Positions 16,576 to 27,848 are shown, counted from the stretch's first letter. The stretch: DNA of 64,000 bases from Roseivivax sp. GX 12232 (GCF_021272185.1 NZ_JAJSEC010000009.1:144241-208240), one strand, 5' to 3'. Notes: generated from the sequence alone by a model not told the origin. A program made the numbers and translations.

Positions 16576-17754
16576 TCAGCTCGCCACGTCGTAGGCCCGC
16601 TCGCCGTGCACCGAGATGTCGAGCCCGTTGTGCTCGTCCTCCTCGGTGACGCGCAGCGGCGTGATCGCCCGGCAGACGATGACCAGCACCAGCGTCACGA
16701 CCAGGGTGAAGACCCCGACGATCACCAGGCTGCCGAGCTGCGCGGCCCAGCTGCCCGCGCCGAAGGCCGCGATCATCACCGTGCCGAAGATGCCGCCGAC
16801 GCCGTGCACCGCGAAGACGTCGAGCGTGTCGTCGATCTTCAGGCGGTTGCGGATCAGGTTCACCGCCTCCTGGCAGAGGATGCCCGCGACCGCGCCAATG
16901 ATCAGCGCCTCGACGGGGCCGACGAAGCCCGAGGCCGGGGTGATCGAGGCCAGGCCCGCGATGGTGCCGGTGACCATGCCCACGAGGCTCGCCTTGCCGA
17001 ACTTCAGCTTCTCCCAGAGCGCCCAGGTCAGCGAGGCGGTGGCCGCCGAGATATGCGTCACCGTCAGCGCCATGGCCGCGCCGCCGTCGGCGGCGAGCTG
17101 CGAGCCGCCGTTGAAGCCGAACCAGCCGACCCAGAGCATGGCCGCGCCGATCATCGTGTAGCCGGGGTTGTGCGGCGGGATGGTGTTCTTCTTCCGCGGC
17201 CCCAGGAAGACCGCGAGGATCAGCGCCGCGATGCCCGCGGTCTCATGCACCACGATGCCGCCGGCGAAGTCGCGCACGCCGATCTCGCCGAAGATGCCGC
17301 CGTCGGCCAGCATGCCGCCGCCCCAGACCCAGTGCACCACCGGCGCGTAGCACAGGAGCATCCAGAGCCCCGAGAACAGCAGCACGAAGCCGAAGCCCAC
17401 GCGCTCGACGTAGGCGCCGACGATCAGCGCGGGCGTGATGATCGCGAAGGTCATCTGGAAGGCGAAGAACAGCACCTCGGGCAGGGTGCCCGACAGGCTG
17501 TCGGCGGTGACCCCGCTGAGGAAGACCTTGCCCAGCCCGCCCCAGAGCGCGCCGCCGTCGCCGAAGGCGATGGAATAGCCGAAGGCGAACCACAAGACGC
17601 TCATCAGGCAGGCGATGGCGTAACAATGCATGAAGACGCTGAGCACGTTGCGGGCCCGCACGAGCCCTCCGTAAAACAGCGCCAGCCCCGGCAGCGTCAT
17701 GAACAAGACAAGCGCGGTGGCGGTGATGATCCAGGCGGTATCCGCTCCGTTCAT
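16576..17754 (-). CDS. amtB: Ammonium transporter
   Basis: Inner-membrane Amt channel of 392 residues with about eleven transmembrane helices. The conserved twin histidines appear in VVHETAG and AVHGVGG; the family signature around GFNGGSQL and the AGYVERVGF-like segment (GAYVERVGF) are also present. ATG 17754 has GGAGGAAGA upstream; the longer open frame to 17856 has no ribosome site. There is no glnK next to it, unlike the usual glnK-amtB pair, so PII control must come from elsewhere. Its partner regulators ntrBC are about 3.5 kb away. A strong terminator follows the gene. Confidence 0.95.
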   Translation of the reverse strand: MNGADTAWIITATALVLFMTLPGLALFYGGLVRARNVLSVFMHCYAIACLMSVLWFAFGYSIAFGDGGALWGGLGKVFLSGVTADSLSGTLPEVLFFAFQMTFAIITPALIVGAYVERVGFGFVLLFSGLWMLLCYAPVVHWVWGGGMLADGGIFGEIGVRDFAGGIVVHETAGIAALILAVFLGPRKKNTIPPHNPGYTMIGAAMLWVGWFGFNGGSQLAADGGAAMALTVTHISAATASLTWALWEKLKFGKASLVGMVTGTIAGLASITPASGFVGPVEALIIGAVAGILCQEAVNLIRNRLKIDDTLDVFAVHGVGGIFGTVMIAAFGAGSWAAQLGSLVIVGVFTLVVTLVLVIVCRAITPLRVTEEDEHNGLDISVHGERAYDVAS

Positions 17755-17948
17755 TGGTCCCTCTTCCTCCGTTGACCTCGGTGGCGGCGGAGAAAGCGGA
17801 AAAGCGCTGCGCGAAAAAGCGGCAGGGGGCCACGGGGGCGCTGAAAACACGGTCATTTTGCGAAATGCGCCGAATTTGAGCGCAAATCATGGGCAGGCGC
17901 CCGTTTTATGGGCGGTTTGCGAAGGGTTCCGCGCGGGCGCCGGGGTGG
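17755..17948 (-). promoter_or_regulatory. Upstream region of amtB with TTTGCG/CGCAAA inverted repeat (17857-17886)
   Basis: The 194 bp between cinA and amtB carry an inverted repeat whose arms are TTTGCG (17857-17862) and CGCAAA (17881-17886), in an AT-richer patch. I find no sigma54 promoter (GG-N10-GC with TTGC) and no clear NtrC palindrome. The repeat is a candidate operator only. Confidence 0.3.
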
Positions 17949-18416
17949 TCAGTCGAGCGCGGCGATCAGGAGCCGCAGCGCGTGGTCCACCGTGGCGCGG
18001 CGCACCTCGGCGCGGCCCAGGGCGCCGAAGTCCACCGTCTCGCTCCGGGTGCCCTGCGGCGTGGCGAGGCCAAAGCAGACCCGGCCCTCGGGCTTGTGCT
18101 CGGAGCCGCCGGGCCCCGCGATGCCGGTGACCGAGACCGCGAGGTCGGCGGCCGAGCGGGCGAGCGCGCCCGCCGCCATCTCCTGCGCGACCGGTTCGGA
18201 GACCGCGCCATGCGCCTCGAGCGTGGCGGGGGCGACCCCCAGCATCTCGGTCTTGGCGGCGTTGGAATAGGTGACGAAGCCCCGGTCGAAGATCGCCGAG
18301 GAGCCCGCCACATCGGTGATCGCCCCGGCGATCAGCCCGCCGGTGCAGCTTTCCGCGGTGGCCAGCACCCGGCCTTCGGCGCGGGCGCGGGTCATGAGCT
18401 CCTCGGCGGCACTCAT
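17949..18416 (-). CDS. CinA C-terminal domain protein (nicotinamide-nucleotide amidohydrolase, PncC type)
   Basis: Stand-alone CinA-C domain of 155 residues; PncC-type enzymes deamidate nicotinamide mononucleotide to nicotinic acid mononucleotide for NAD recycling. Conserved blocks are ATAESCTGGLIAGAITDVAGSS with the catalytic Ser/Cys region, GFVTYSNAAKTEMLGV, and VSVTGIAGPGGSEHKPEG. ATG 18416 overlaps the pgpA stop by four bases (ATGA). It is the last gene of the leftward ispD-ispF-pgpA-cinA run. Confidence 0.9.
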   Translation of the reverse strand: MSAAEELMTRARAEGRVLATAESCTGGLIAGAITDVAGSSAIFDRGFVTYSNAAKTEMLGVAPATLEAHGAVSEPVAQEMAAGALARSAADLAVSVTGIAGPGGSEHKPEGRVCFGLATPQGTRSETVDFGALGRAEVRRATVDHALRLLIAALD

Positions 18417-18901
18417 AGCAGCACCAGGTGCCAGGCCGCGCCAAGCGCAAAGGTCGCGAGCGCCGCGAAGACCCCGGCGATCAGGTCGTCGAGCATGACG
18501 CCGAAGGGCGTGCCCATGCGGTCCGCGCGGCCCACGAGCCAGGGCTTCCAGATGTCGAAAAGCCGGAAGAAGAGCAGCCCCGCGACCCAGCCGGGCCAAA
18601 GCGCCAGCACGTCCGCGCCGGTGAAGAAGGCCCCGTAACCCACTGGAAAAAGGGCAATCCACTGGCCCGCCACCTCGTCGATCACGATCTCGGAGGGGTC
18701 GTGGTCCTCGCGGCCCGCGGTCTCGCGGGCGATGGCCCAGGTGCCAAGCGGCACCAGCAGAAGCGTGGCGATCAGTGTCAGCGCCAGCCCGCCGAGCTCA
18801 TAGAGCGCGAAGTAAAGCGGCAGGGCGGCCAGCGAGCCCCAGGTGCCCGGCGCGGGGCGCAGGTGGCCGACCCCGAAGAGCGTGGCGATCAGCGCGCTCA
18901 T
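18413..18901 (-). CDS. pgpA: Phosphatidylglycerophosphatase A
   Basis: Inner-membrane phosphatase of 162 residues that removes phosphate from phosphatidylglycerophosphate in phosphatidylglycerol synthesis. PgpA signatures: [19 protein letters not shown] near the N-terminus, [14 protein letters not shown] and [20 protein letters not shown] near the C-terminus, with hydrophobic segments between. Its ATG overlaps the ispF stop (ATGA) and its stop overlaps cinA in the same way. Confidence 0.93.
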   Translation of the reverse strand: MSALIATLFGVGHLRPAPGTWGSLAALPLYFALYELGGLALTLIATLLLVPLGTWAIARETAGREDHDPSEIVIDEVAGQWIALFPVGYGAFFTGADVLALWPGWVAGLLFFRLFDIWKPWLVGRADRMGTPFGVMLDDLIAGVFAALATFALGAAWHLVLL

Positions 18902-19377
18902 GCCGCCACCAGAGCGGCGGTGGCAAGCGCCGCGATGCCCTCTTCGCGGCCGGTGAAGCCGAGCCGCTCGGATGTGGTCGCCTTGACCGAGACGCGGGCT
19001 GCGTCGAGCATCATCAGCTCCGCCATTTTCGCTTGCATATCAGCGCCATGCGGGCCGATCTTCGGGCGCTCGCAGATCAGCGTGACGTCGATATTGGCGA
19101 TCCGGTAGCCGCGGCTGGCCGCCAGTTCGACCGCGTGGCGCAGGAAGATCTCGCTCTCGGCGCCTTTCCACTGCGGGTCCGAAGGCGGGAAGTGCCGGCC
19201 GATGTCGCCCTCGGCCAGCGCACCGTAGATCGCATCGGTCACCGCATGCATGCCCACGTCCGCGTCGGAATGCCCGTCGAGCGCGCGGTCATGCGGCACC
19301 CGCACCCCGCAGAGCATGACGTGGTCGCCCTCGCGAAAGCGGTGCACGTCGAAGCCGTTACCGAGCCGGATGTCCAT
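18898..19377 (-). CDS. ispF: 2-C-methyl-D-erythritol 2,4-cyclodiphosphate synthase
   Basis: MEP-pathway enzyme of 159 residues forming the cyclic diphosphate in isoprenoid synthesis. The family motif GNGFDVHRF with metal ligands Asp and His, the LDGHSDADV loop with the third ligand, and the C-terminal [17 protein letters not shown] block are all present. The N-terminus overlaps the end of ispD by 20 bp in another frame. In many alphaproteobacteria ispD and ispF are fused to a bifunctional IspDF; here they are separate but overlapping. Confidence 0.96.
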   Translation of the reverse strand: MDIRLGNGFDVHRFREGDHVMLCGVRVPHDRALDGHSDADVGMHAVTDAIYGALAEGDIGRHFPPSDPQWKGAESEIFLRHAVELAASRGYRIANIDVTLICERPKIGPHGADMQAKMAELMMLDAARVSVKATTSERLGFTGREEGIAALATAALVAA

Positions 19378-20029
19378 TCTGCCTCTCCAGGATGTCGCGC
19401 GCGCGGTCGAAATCGCCGGGCGCGGTGATTTTCAGGTTGTCCTCGGCGCCCGCGACGATGGCGACGCTGAGGCCTGCGGCGCGGGCCACCTCCACGTCGT
19501 CGGCGGCGGTGCCGTCATGGCCGCGATGGGCCGCCAGGATCTGCGCGAAGCGGAAGCCCTGGGGCGTCTGCGCGCGAAACAGCCCGTCGCGCGGCTGGGT
19601 GCCGGTGACCCGCCCCTCGGCGCCGGTCCAGAGCGCGTCGGTGACCGCCAGAGCCGGGGCCGCGCCATCGGAAAAATCGAGCGCGGCCAGCACGTTGTCG
19701 ATCACCTCTGAGGTGACGCAGGGGCGCGCCACGTCATGGATCAGCACCCGGTCCGGCGGGTCCGAAGCCAGCGCCTCGAGCCCGGCGCGGACCGAGGCGG
19801 CGCGGCTCTCGCCGCCCGCGACCAGCTCGGCGCCGAGGCCCGAAAGCTCGCGCGCGGCCTGGTCCATGTCCTCGGGATGCACCGCCACGATGCGCCGCGC
19901 GGCAGCGGCGAAGCGCCCGACGGTCCAGCGCGCCACGCTCTGGCCCGCCAGCGCGCGCCACTGCTTCGGCACCGGTCCCCCGGCGCGGGCGCCGCGTCCC
20001 GCGGCCACGATGATCACGGCGTAGTCCAT
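19358..20029 (-). CDS. ispD: 2-C-methyl-D-erythritol 4-phosphate cytidylyltransferase
   Basis: MEP-pathway nucleotidyltransferase of 223 residues. It starts with the nucleotide-binding motif [20 protein letters not shown], and contains [11 protein letters not shown] and the C-terminal [16 protein letters not shown] / [14 protein letters not shown] blocks. ATG 20029 gives the canonical N-terminus; the open frame extends upstream to 20944 over dusB and is not coding. First gene of the overlapping leftward operon, divergent from dusB; the 189-bp gap between them has no further gene. Confidence 0.95.
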   Translation of the reverse strand: MDYAVIIVAAGRGARAGGPVPKQWRALAGQSVARWTVGRFAAAARRIVAVHPEDMDQAARELSGLGAELVAGGESRAASVRAGLEALASDPPDRVLIHDVARPCVTSEVIDNVLAALDFSDGAAPALAVTDALWTGAEGRVTGTQPRDGLFRAQTPQGFRFAQILAAHRGHDGTAADDVEVARAAGLSVAIVAGAEDNLKITAPGDFDRARDILERQNGHPAR

Positions 20030-20218
20030 GCGCTTCCCTTTCCCCAAGGCCTTCATTAAGAGACAGCCCGTGGCTTCGCAACGCCAGCGCAATTGCCCAA
20101 AAATTGGGCGCTCGCCCGGTTTTGCGGCGGCTCCGCCCCCCGCAGGCCCCCCGCAGGCGTTGAATATGCGCCGTGGCGGGTTTAGCCCAGATCCATGCAC
20201 AACGAATAGGCATCCGGC

Positions 20219-21192
20219 GTGAACCTCGGAGAGACCCGCATCGACATTCCCGTGTTCCTGGCCCCGCTGGCGGGAATCACAGATCTGCCCTACCGCGCGC
20301 TGGTCTCGCGGTTCGGCGCCGGGCTGGTGGTCAGCGAGATGGTCGCGAGCCAGGAGCTGGTGCAGGGCAAATGGGCCACCCGCGAGAAGGCGGAGCTGGG
20401 CTTCGGGCTCGAGAACACCTCGGTGCAGCTCGCCGGCCGCGATCCCTACTGGATGGCCGAGGCGGCGCGCTTCGTGGAGGCCTCGGGTGCGCGCATCGTC
20501 GACATCAACATGGGCTGCCCCGCCAAGAAGGTGGTCGGCGGCTACTCGGGCTCGGCGCTTCTGCGCGACCTCGATCACGCGCTGCGGCTGATCGAGGCGG
20601 TGGCGGGCGCAGTCTCGATCCCGGTGACGCTGAAGACCCGGCTCGGCTGGGACCACGACTGCCTGAACGCCCCCGACCTGGCCCAACGCGCCGAAGGGGC
20701 AGGCGTGCGGATGATCGTGATCCACGGCCGCACCCGCTGCCAGTTCTACAAGGGCGCCGCCGACTGGGGCGCGATCCGCGCGGTGAAAGAGGCGGTCTCG
20801 ATCCCGGTGGTGGCCAATGGCGACATCACCGACAGCACGCGGGCGCGGCAGGCGCTGGCGCTTTCGGGCGGCGACGGGGTGATGATCGGCCGCGGCGCGC
20901 AAGGCCGGCCCTGGCTCCTGGCCGAGGTCGCCGCCGACCTCCAAGGTCAGCCGCAGCCCGCACGCCCCGAGGGGCAGGAATTTTCCGACATGGTATCAGA
21001 GCATTACGAGGCGATGTTGAGCTTCTACGGCGCCGATCTGGGCCTGCGCGTCGCGCGCAAGCACCTGGGCTGGTACATGGATCATGCGGGCACGCACGGG
21101 GCGCTCCGGCGCGAGATCCTGACCGCCCGCAGCCCCGCCGAGGTGCTCTCGGGCCTGCCGCAGGCGCTGCTCGGCGCCGAACGGGTCGCGGC

Positions 21193-21196
<4 letters not shown>
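20219..21196 (+). CDS. dusB: tRNA-dihydrouridine synthase B (nifR3 homologue)
   Basis: FMN-dependent enzyme of 325 residues reducing specific uridines in tRNA. Evidence: the TIM-barrel start [15 protein letters not shown], the catalytic Cys in [27 protein letters not shown] and [14 protein letters not shown]. The GTG at 20219 is the only sensible start; it is preceded by GCATCCGGC with no strong ribosome site. The location directly before ntrB with an ATGA overlap is the classic nifR3-ntrB-ntrC operon of Rhodobacter and its relatives. Confidence 0.94.
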
Positions 21197-22277
<1,081 letters not shown>

Positions 22278-22278
<1 letters not shown>

Positions 22279-23648
22279 TGGATGGCACGGTTCTGGTCGC
22301 GGACGACGACCGCACGATCCGCACGGTTCTGACCCAGGCGCTGACCCGCGCCGGCTGCAAGGTCCATGCGACCTCCTCGCTGACGACGCTGATGCGCTGG
22401 GTGGCCGAGGGCAAGGGCGACGTGGTGATCTCGGATGTGGTCATGCCCGACGGCAACGGGCTCGAGATGCTGCCGAAGATCGCCCAGGACCGGCCCGACC
22501 TGCCGGTGATCGTGATCTCGGCGCAGAACACCATCATGACCGCGATCCAGGCCGCCGAGGCCGAAGCCTACGACTACCTGCCGAAGCCCTTCGACCTGCC
22601 GGACCTGATGAAGCGCACCGCCAAGGCGCTCGACAACCGCAACCGCGCGCCGCGCCGCGACGAGCCGGCCGAGAACGCCGACGGGCCGGACGAGCTGCCG
22701 CTGGTCGGCAAGACGGCGGCCATGCAGGCGCTCTACCGGCTGGTCGCCAAGGTGATGAACACCGACCTGCCGGTGCTGATCTCGGGCGAGTCCGGCACCG
22801 GGAAAAGCCTCATCGCGCGGGCGATCCACGACTTCTCGGACCGCCGCACGCTGCCCTTCGTAACCGTGACCGGGGCGGATCTGTCCGACCTCGAGGGCCC
22901 GGCGCGGGTGCTGGCGCGGGTCAAGGGCGGCACGCTCCTGATCGACGAGGTGGGCGACATCGACGACGAGGTGCAGGCGCGCATCGTGCGGATGATGGAT
23001 GTGCCCGGAGATCACGCGCCGCGCTTCATGGCCACGAGCCAGGGCGACCTCGGCATCGAGGTCGAAGAAGGCAAGGTGCGCCGCGACCTCTACTACCGGC
23101 TCTCGGGCGCGACCATCCAGGTGCCGGCCCTGCGCGAGCGGGTCGACGACATCGCGCTTCTGAGCGAGCATTTCCTGTCGCGCATCGAACGCGAGGGCGG
23201 CACCCAGCGCTGGCTCTCCGAGGAGGCGGGCGAGATCTTCCGCGCCTATTCCTGGCCCGGCAACGTGCGCCAGCTCGAGAACACCGTGCGGCGCCTGTCG
23301 CTGACCAGCCGCGCCGAAGAGATCACCCGCACCGAGGTCGAGGCGGTGCTGGGCAACCAGCCCGAGACCGGCCCGATCCTGAAAAGCGGCGAGGGCGAGA
23401 AGCTCGGCACCTCGGTGGCGCGGCACCTGCGGCGCTACTTCGACCTGCACGGCAACATGCTGCCGCCGCCGGGCCTTTATGCCCGCATCCTGCGCGAGGT
23501 CGAGGCGCCGCTGATCGAGATCGCGCTGGAGGCCACGGGCGGCAACCAGGCGAAATGCGCCGACCTGCTCGGAATCAACCGAAATACGCTTCGCAAAAAG
23601 ATCACCGACCTCGATATCCGCGTGACACGCCGCCGCAAATTGATGTAA
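22278..23648 (+). CDS. ntrC: Nitrogen regulator NtrC lacking the GAFTGA loop
   Basis: Response regulator of 456 residues: receiver domain with Asp53, AAA+ domain with Walker A GESGTGKS and Walker [12 protein letters not shown], and a C-terminal Fis-type helix-turn-helix ([20 protein letters not shown]). Between the two Walker motifs the usual ELFGHEKGAFTGA segment is missing and replaced by a short [16 protein letters not shown] stretch. That loop contacts sigma54; Rhodobacter capsulatus NtrC also lacks it and activates sigma70 RNA polymerase. The same mode is expected here. ATG 22278 overlaps the ntrB stop (TGATG); a GTG one codon earlier is possible. Confidence 0.95.
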
Positions 23649-23748
23649 ACCGGCAACATAACCGTGGCGGCGCTGCCCCTGGCAGCGGTCAGACCACAAG
23701 ATATGGCGGTTGGCCGAGCAGATCGGCCGTAAATCACGAGGGGCGGCT

Positions 23749-26031
23749 GTGGCCACTCGGGCACGGAACTGGAGCTGGGCGCGTATGGCCCAGCTAAGGC
23801 GGATGCGCCGCGTGCAGAACGCGGCAACCCTGGGCCTGGTTCTTCTGGGGCCCGTCCTCGCCGTTCTGACCTATCTTGTATTAGGCCCGATGCAGGGCGA
23901 CGACACCGACCTGTCGCTGCGCCTCGTGCTCCTGGCCGATCTTGTCTACGTCCTCCTGCTGGCGGCGCTGGTCCTGAGCCGCGTCGCCGCGCTGATCGCC
24001 GCGCGGCGGGCGAAATCGGCGGGCTCGCGGCTGCACCTGCGGCTGACCGGGGTCTTCGCGCTCATGGCGCTTCTGCCGACGATCACCGTGGCGGTCTTTG
24101 CGGTGCTGACCATCAACATCGGCCTCGAGACCTGGTTCTCGACCCGGGTGCAGAACGTGGTGGGCGCCTCGCTCTCGGCGGCGGTCGCCTACGAGGAGGA
24201 GCACCGCGGCGACCTGATCGAGGACGCCGAGGCCCTGGCGCGCTTCCTCGACGCCAACCGCCGGGCGCAGGCCTTCATGGACGACGGCGAGCTGCGCCAG
24301 CTTCTGGGCGCGGGGCAGGCGCAGATCCAGCGCGGGCTGCGCGAGGCCTTCGTGATCGACGGCGAGGGCGAGATCCTGGCCCGCGGCGACCGCTCCTATC
24401 TTTTCGACTTCGAGGCCCCGCCGCCCGAGGCGCTGGTGGCGGCGCGGCGCGACGGGGTGGCGGTGATCGAGGACTGGAACAACAACGAGTTCCGCGCCCT
24501 GGTGCCGCTTGGCGCCTTCGTGGACCGTTTCCTCTATGTCAGCCGCGAGGTCGACGGCGGCATCCTCAACCTTCTGGACGACACCCAGGAGACCGCGCGC
24601 TTCTACCAGCAGCAGGAAAGCGAACGCGGCCGCCGGGTCTTCGACTTCGCGCTTCTCTACCTGGGTTTCGCGGTCCTTCTGATCCTCGCGGCGGTCTGGC
24701 TGGGGCTCTGGTTCGCCGAACGGCTGTCGCGGCCCGTGGGCCAGCTCACCGGCGCGGCGCAAAGGGTTGGGGCAGGGGACCTCGACGTGCAGGTGCGCGA
24801 GGACGAGGCCGACGACGAGATCGCCATGCTGGGGCGCTACTTCAACCAGATGACCCGGCAGCTCAAAGGCCAGCGCGAGCGGCTCCTGGAGAACACCCGC
24901 CAGATCGAGCGCCGCCAGCGGCTCTTCGACAGCGTGCTGACCAATGTGACCTCGGGGGTCGCGGGGCTCGATGCCGAGGGGCGCATGACCTTCGTGAACC
25001 GCTCCGCCGAGCGGCTGCTCGATGTGGGCGACGACAAGGCGCGCTACCCGATCCATGTCGCCGTGCCCGAGTTCGGCCCGCTCTTCGACCGGCTGATCGA
25101 CAGCGGCTCCGAGGTGGTGCAGGAAGAGATCAAGGTCAGCCGCGACGGTCGGCTCGAGAACCTGCTGGTGCGGATGTCGACCCGGCGCCGCGACGACGGC
25201 AGCCTCGAGGGCTACGTGGTGGCCTTCGACGATGTGACCGACCTTGTCTCGGCGCAGCGCATGGCCGCCTGGGGCGATGTCGCCCGGCGCATCGCCCATG
25301 AGATCAAGAACCCGCTGACGCCGATCCAGCTGTCGGCCGAACGCATCCGGCGCAAGTTCTCGCGCGGGCTCGAGCCGCCCGAGGCCGAGCGGCTGGAGCA
25401 GATGACCGAGGTGATCATCCGCCAGACCGGCGACCTGCGCCGGATCGTCGACGAGTTTTCCAAGTTCGCCCGGATGCCCGAACCCGAGCGCCGGCCCGAG
25501 AACCTGACCGAGCTCTTGCGCGGCGCGGTGCTGCTGCAGGAGACCGGCCAGCCCGAGGTGCGCTTCGAGGCCGATCTGCCCGACATGCCGATCGAGGCCG
25601 AGCTTGACGCGACGATGATCTCGCAGGCGCTCACCAATCTGATCAAGAATGCCGGCGAGGCGATCGAGAGCCGCCGCGAGGCGGGCGCGCTGCCCGACGA
25701 CGTGGCGCCCGAGATCCGCGTCGCCATGCGGCTCGGGCCCGAGGGCCGCGCCGAGATCACCATCGCCGACAACGGCATCGGCCTGCCCGAGGACCGCGCG
25801 CGGCTCTTCGAGCCCTACGTGACGACGCGTGACAAGGGCACCGGGCTGGGCCTGCCGATCGTCAAGAAGATCATCGAGGAGCATGGCGGCACGCTGGCCC
25901 TCGAGGATGCCGACCCCTTTGGCGGGGACGGGCACCGGGGCGCCATGGCGGTCATCCGCCTGCCGGCCTCCGAAGCGCCGGGGCAGGGGCCGAGCGAGGG
26001 CTCCGGCGAACGCGCGGAAGAAACGGTTTGA
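23749..26031 (+). CDS. ntrY: Membrane sensor histidine kinase NtrY
   Basis: Transmembrane kinase of about 760 residues. It has three or four N-terminal helices (TLGLVLLGPVLAVLTYLVLG; LVLLADLVYVLLLAALVL; a third near FALMALLPTITVAVFAV), an extracytoplasmic domain, another helix (LLYLGFAVLLILAAVWLGLW), then HAMP, PAS, H-box (RRIAHEIKNPLTP) and ATPase domain (NLIKNAGEA; DNGIGLP; KGTGLGLPIV). The start is uncertain: GTG 23749 has CGAGGGG upstream and is preferred over TTG 23710 and ATG 23785. NtrY partners NtrX 17 bp downstream in nitrogen and redox control. Confidence 0.92.
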   Translation: MATRARNWSWARMAQLRRMRRVQNAATLGLVLLGPVLAVLTYLVLGPMQGDDTDLSLRLVLLADLVYVLLLAALVLSRVAALIAARRAKSAGSRLHLRLTGVFALMALLPTITVAVFAVLTINIGLETWFSTRVQNVVGASLSAAVAYEEEHRGDLIEDAEALARFLDANRRAQAFMDDGELRQLLGAGQAQIQRGLREAFVIDGEGEILARGDRSYLFDFEAPPPEALVAARRDGVAVIEDWNNNEFRALVPLGAFVDRFLYVSREVDGGILNLLDDTQETARFYQQQESERGRRVFDFALLYLGFAVLLILAAVWLGLWFAERLSRPVGQLTGAAQRVGAGDLDVQVREDEADDEIAMLGRYFNQMTRQLKGQRERLLENTRQIERRQRLFDSVLTNVTSGVAGLDAEGRMTFVNRSAERLLDVGDDKARYPIHVAVPEFGPLFDRLIDSGSEVVQEEIKVSRDGRLENLLVRMSTRRRDDGSLEGYVVAFDDVTDLVSAQRMAAWGDVARRIAHEIKNPLTPIQLSAERIRRKFSRGLEPPEAERLEQMTEVIIRQTGDLRRIVDEFSKFARMPEPERRPENLTELLRGAVLLQETGQPEVRFEADLPDMPIEAELDATMISQALTNLIKNAGEAIESRREAGALPDDVAPEIRVAMRLGPEGRAEITIADNGIGLPEDRARLFEPYVTTRDKGTGLGLPIVKKIIEEHGGTLALEDADPFGGDGHRGAMAVIRLPASEAPGQGPSEGSGERAEETV

Positions 26032-26048
26032 AGGAAGGGAATTGAACG

Positions 26049-27482
26049 ATGGGCGACATTCTGATCGTGGACGACGAGCGGGACATCCGCGAGTTGATCG
26101 GGGACATCCTCGAGGACGAGGGCTTCAGCATCCGGCTGGCCGGCAATTCCAACGAGGCGATGAGCGAGATCAACGGCGAGCCGCCGGCGCTGATCATCCT
26201 CGATATCTGGCTGAAAGACAGCAAGATGGACGGGATCGACATCCTCAAGACCGTCAAGCGCGACAATCCCGACATTCCCGTGGTCATCATTTCGGGCCAT
26301 GGCAATATCGAGATCGCCGTGGCCGCGATCAAGCAGGGCGCCTATGACTTCATCGAGAAGCCCTTCAACATCGACCAGCTGCTGGTGGTGATCCGCCGCG
26401 CCATGGAGACCGCACGGCTGCGCCGCGAGAACCAGAAGCTGAAGCGCCGCGAGACCGAGGTGGCCGAGATGATCGGCGACAGCCCGGCCTTCCGTAACCT
26501 GGTGAGCCAGCTCGACAAGGTGACGAAATCCAACGGCCGGGTGATGCTGACCGGCCCCGCGGGCTGCGGCAAGGAGGTCGCCGCGCGCTACATCCACGCC
26601 CGCTCGAACCGCGCGCAGGGGCCCTTCGTGACGGTCAACTGCGCGGGCGTCATGCCCGAGTCGATGGAAGAGGTGCTGTTCGGCCGCGAAACCCCCGACC
26701 GGGGTGTCGAGCCGGGCCTTCTCGAGCAGGCCCATGGCGGGATCGTCTATTTCGACGAGGTGGCCGACATGCCCTCGGGCACCCAGTCGAAGATCCTGCG
26801 CGTGCTGGTCGACCAGCAATTCACCCGCGTCGGCGGGCAGGACAAGGTGCGCGTCGACCTGCGGGTGATCTCTTCGACGAACCGCGACCTGGAGACCGAG
26901 ATTTCCGCCGGCCGCTTCCGCGAGGAGCTGTATCACCGGCTGAACGTGGTGCCGATCCCGGTGCCCTCGCTCGAGGACCGGCGCGAGGACATCCCCGGGC
27001 TCGCCACGCATTTCATCGAGCTCTGCAACCGTGCCCAGGGCCTGCCGCGCCGGGCGCTGTCGGAAGATGCGGTGGCGCTTCTGCAGACGATGATCTGGCC
27101 GGGCAACGTGCGGCAGCTGAAGAACCTGATCGAACGGGTGCTGATCCTCGGCGACGGCACCGGCCCGATCGAGGCGGCTGAGCTGCCGCAGGAGGCCACC
27201 CCGGGCGCCGAGGGCGAGGGCCGGGTGGTGCTCTCGGGCACGCTGGCGACCATGCCGCTGCGGGAGGCCCGCGAGGCCTTTGAGCGGGAATACCTGCTGA
27301 CCCAGATCAACCGCTTCGGCGGCAACATCTCGCGGACCGCGAACTTCGTCGGCATGGAGCGCTCGGCGCTGCACCGCAAGCTGAAGTCGCTGGGCGTGGT
27401 GACCTCGGCCAAGGGCGGCGCGCGCATCGCCCATGTCGACGAGGAGGACGAGGCCGAGACCCCCGCGCGGCAGACCGCCTGA
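26049..27482 (+). CDS. ntrX: Response regulator NtrX, also without a GAFTGA motif
   Basis: 477-residue NtrC-type regulator: receiver domain with Asp52 (IILDIWL), AAA+ domain with Walker A GPAGCGKE and Walker B GGIVYFDEVAD, and a C-terminal Fis-like HTH (GGNISRTANFVGMERSALHRK). In place of GAFTGA the segment reads EEVLFGRETPDRGVEPGLL, so a direct sigma54 contact is doubtful. Cognate kinase NtrY lies immediately upstream; an AAGGAAGG-type site precedes the ATG. Confidence 0.94.
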   Translation: MGDILIVDDERDIRELIGDILEDEGFSIRLAGNSNEAMSEINGEPPALIILDIWLKDSKMDGIDILKTVKRDNPDIPVVIISGHGNIEIAVAAIKQGAYDFIEKPFNIDQLLVVIRRAMETARLRRENQKLKRRETEVAEMIGDSPAFRNLVSQLDKVTKSNGRVMLTGPAGCGKEVAARYIHARSNRAQGPFVTVNCAGVMPESMEEVLFGRETPDRGVEPGLLEQAHGGIVYFDEVADMPSGTQSKILRVLVDQQFTRVGGQDKVRVDLRVISSTNRDLETEISAGRFREELYHRLNVVPIPVPSLEDRREDIPGLATHFIELCNRAQGLPRRALSEDAVALLQTMIWPGNVRQLKNLIERVLILGDGTGPIEAAELPQEATPGAEGEGRVVLSGTLATMPLREAREAFEREYLLTQINRFGGNISRTANFVGMERSALHRKLKSLGVVTSAKGGARIAHVDEEDEAETPARQTA

Positions 27483-27848
27483 GCGGGGCTTTCGGCGCGC
27501 GGCGGCGGGCCTTGGCCCGCCCGCGCCCGCGCGCGGAGCCCGCGCCCATTCGGCCCACTAGCCCCCGCGCACGGAGCCCGCGCCCATCCTGCGCGGACGG
27601 GTCTCGGCAAACTGCCCGCGCTCGATGCCTGCGCCCATGCAGACCACGCGCCCGCGACCACCAGACCACCCGCCCGGGGCCAAGCGCCCGCGGGCGTGGC
27701 GTGCGCCCATTCCGCCCACCCACGCCCCCCGCGTCCAAAGTCCCGGCAGCGCCACACCCCTGCCGCTGCGTCAGCCCCGGCGTGATTGACCGCGGGGGCG
27801 CCCCGTGTCAGACCCTCTCTTCAGTCGATCATCTTTTCGGGATGTCCC
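27483..27848. other. Gene-free 366 bp with degenerate GCGCCCAT repeats
   Basis: Between ntrX and trkA there is no credible gene. The 8-mer GCGCCCAT recurs at 27542, 27580, 27631 and 27703, twice within the longer unit GGAGCCCGCGCCCAT. The first 50 bp are a run of alternating GC. The region looks like a decayed simple repeat. The last part (about 27780-27848) must hold the trkA promoter or leader, but no clear -35/-10 pair is visible. Confidence 0.5.

Noticed and set aside
17755..17948. sigma54 promoter for amtB
   Set aside because: No GG/GC pair with the correct spacing and no TTGC at -12 was found; the NtrC in this window also lacks the sigma54-contact loop.
27483..27848. CRISPR-like array in the ntrX-trkA gap
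   Set aside because: The repeat unit is only 8-15 bp, spacing is irregular, there are no spacers of even length and no cas genes.
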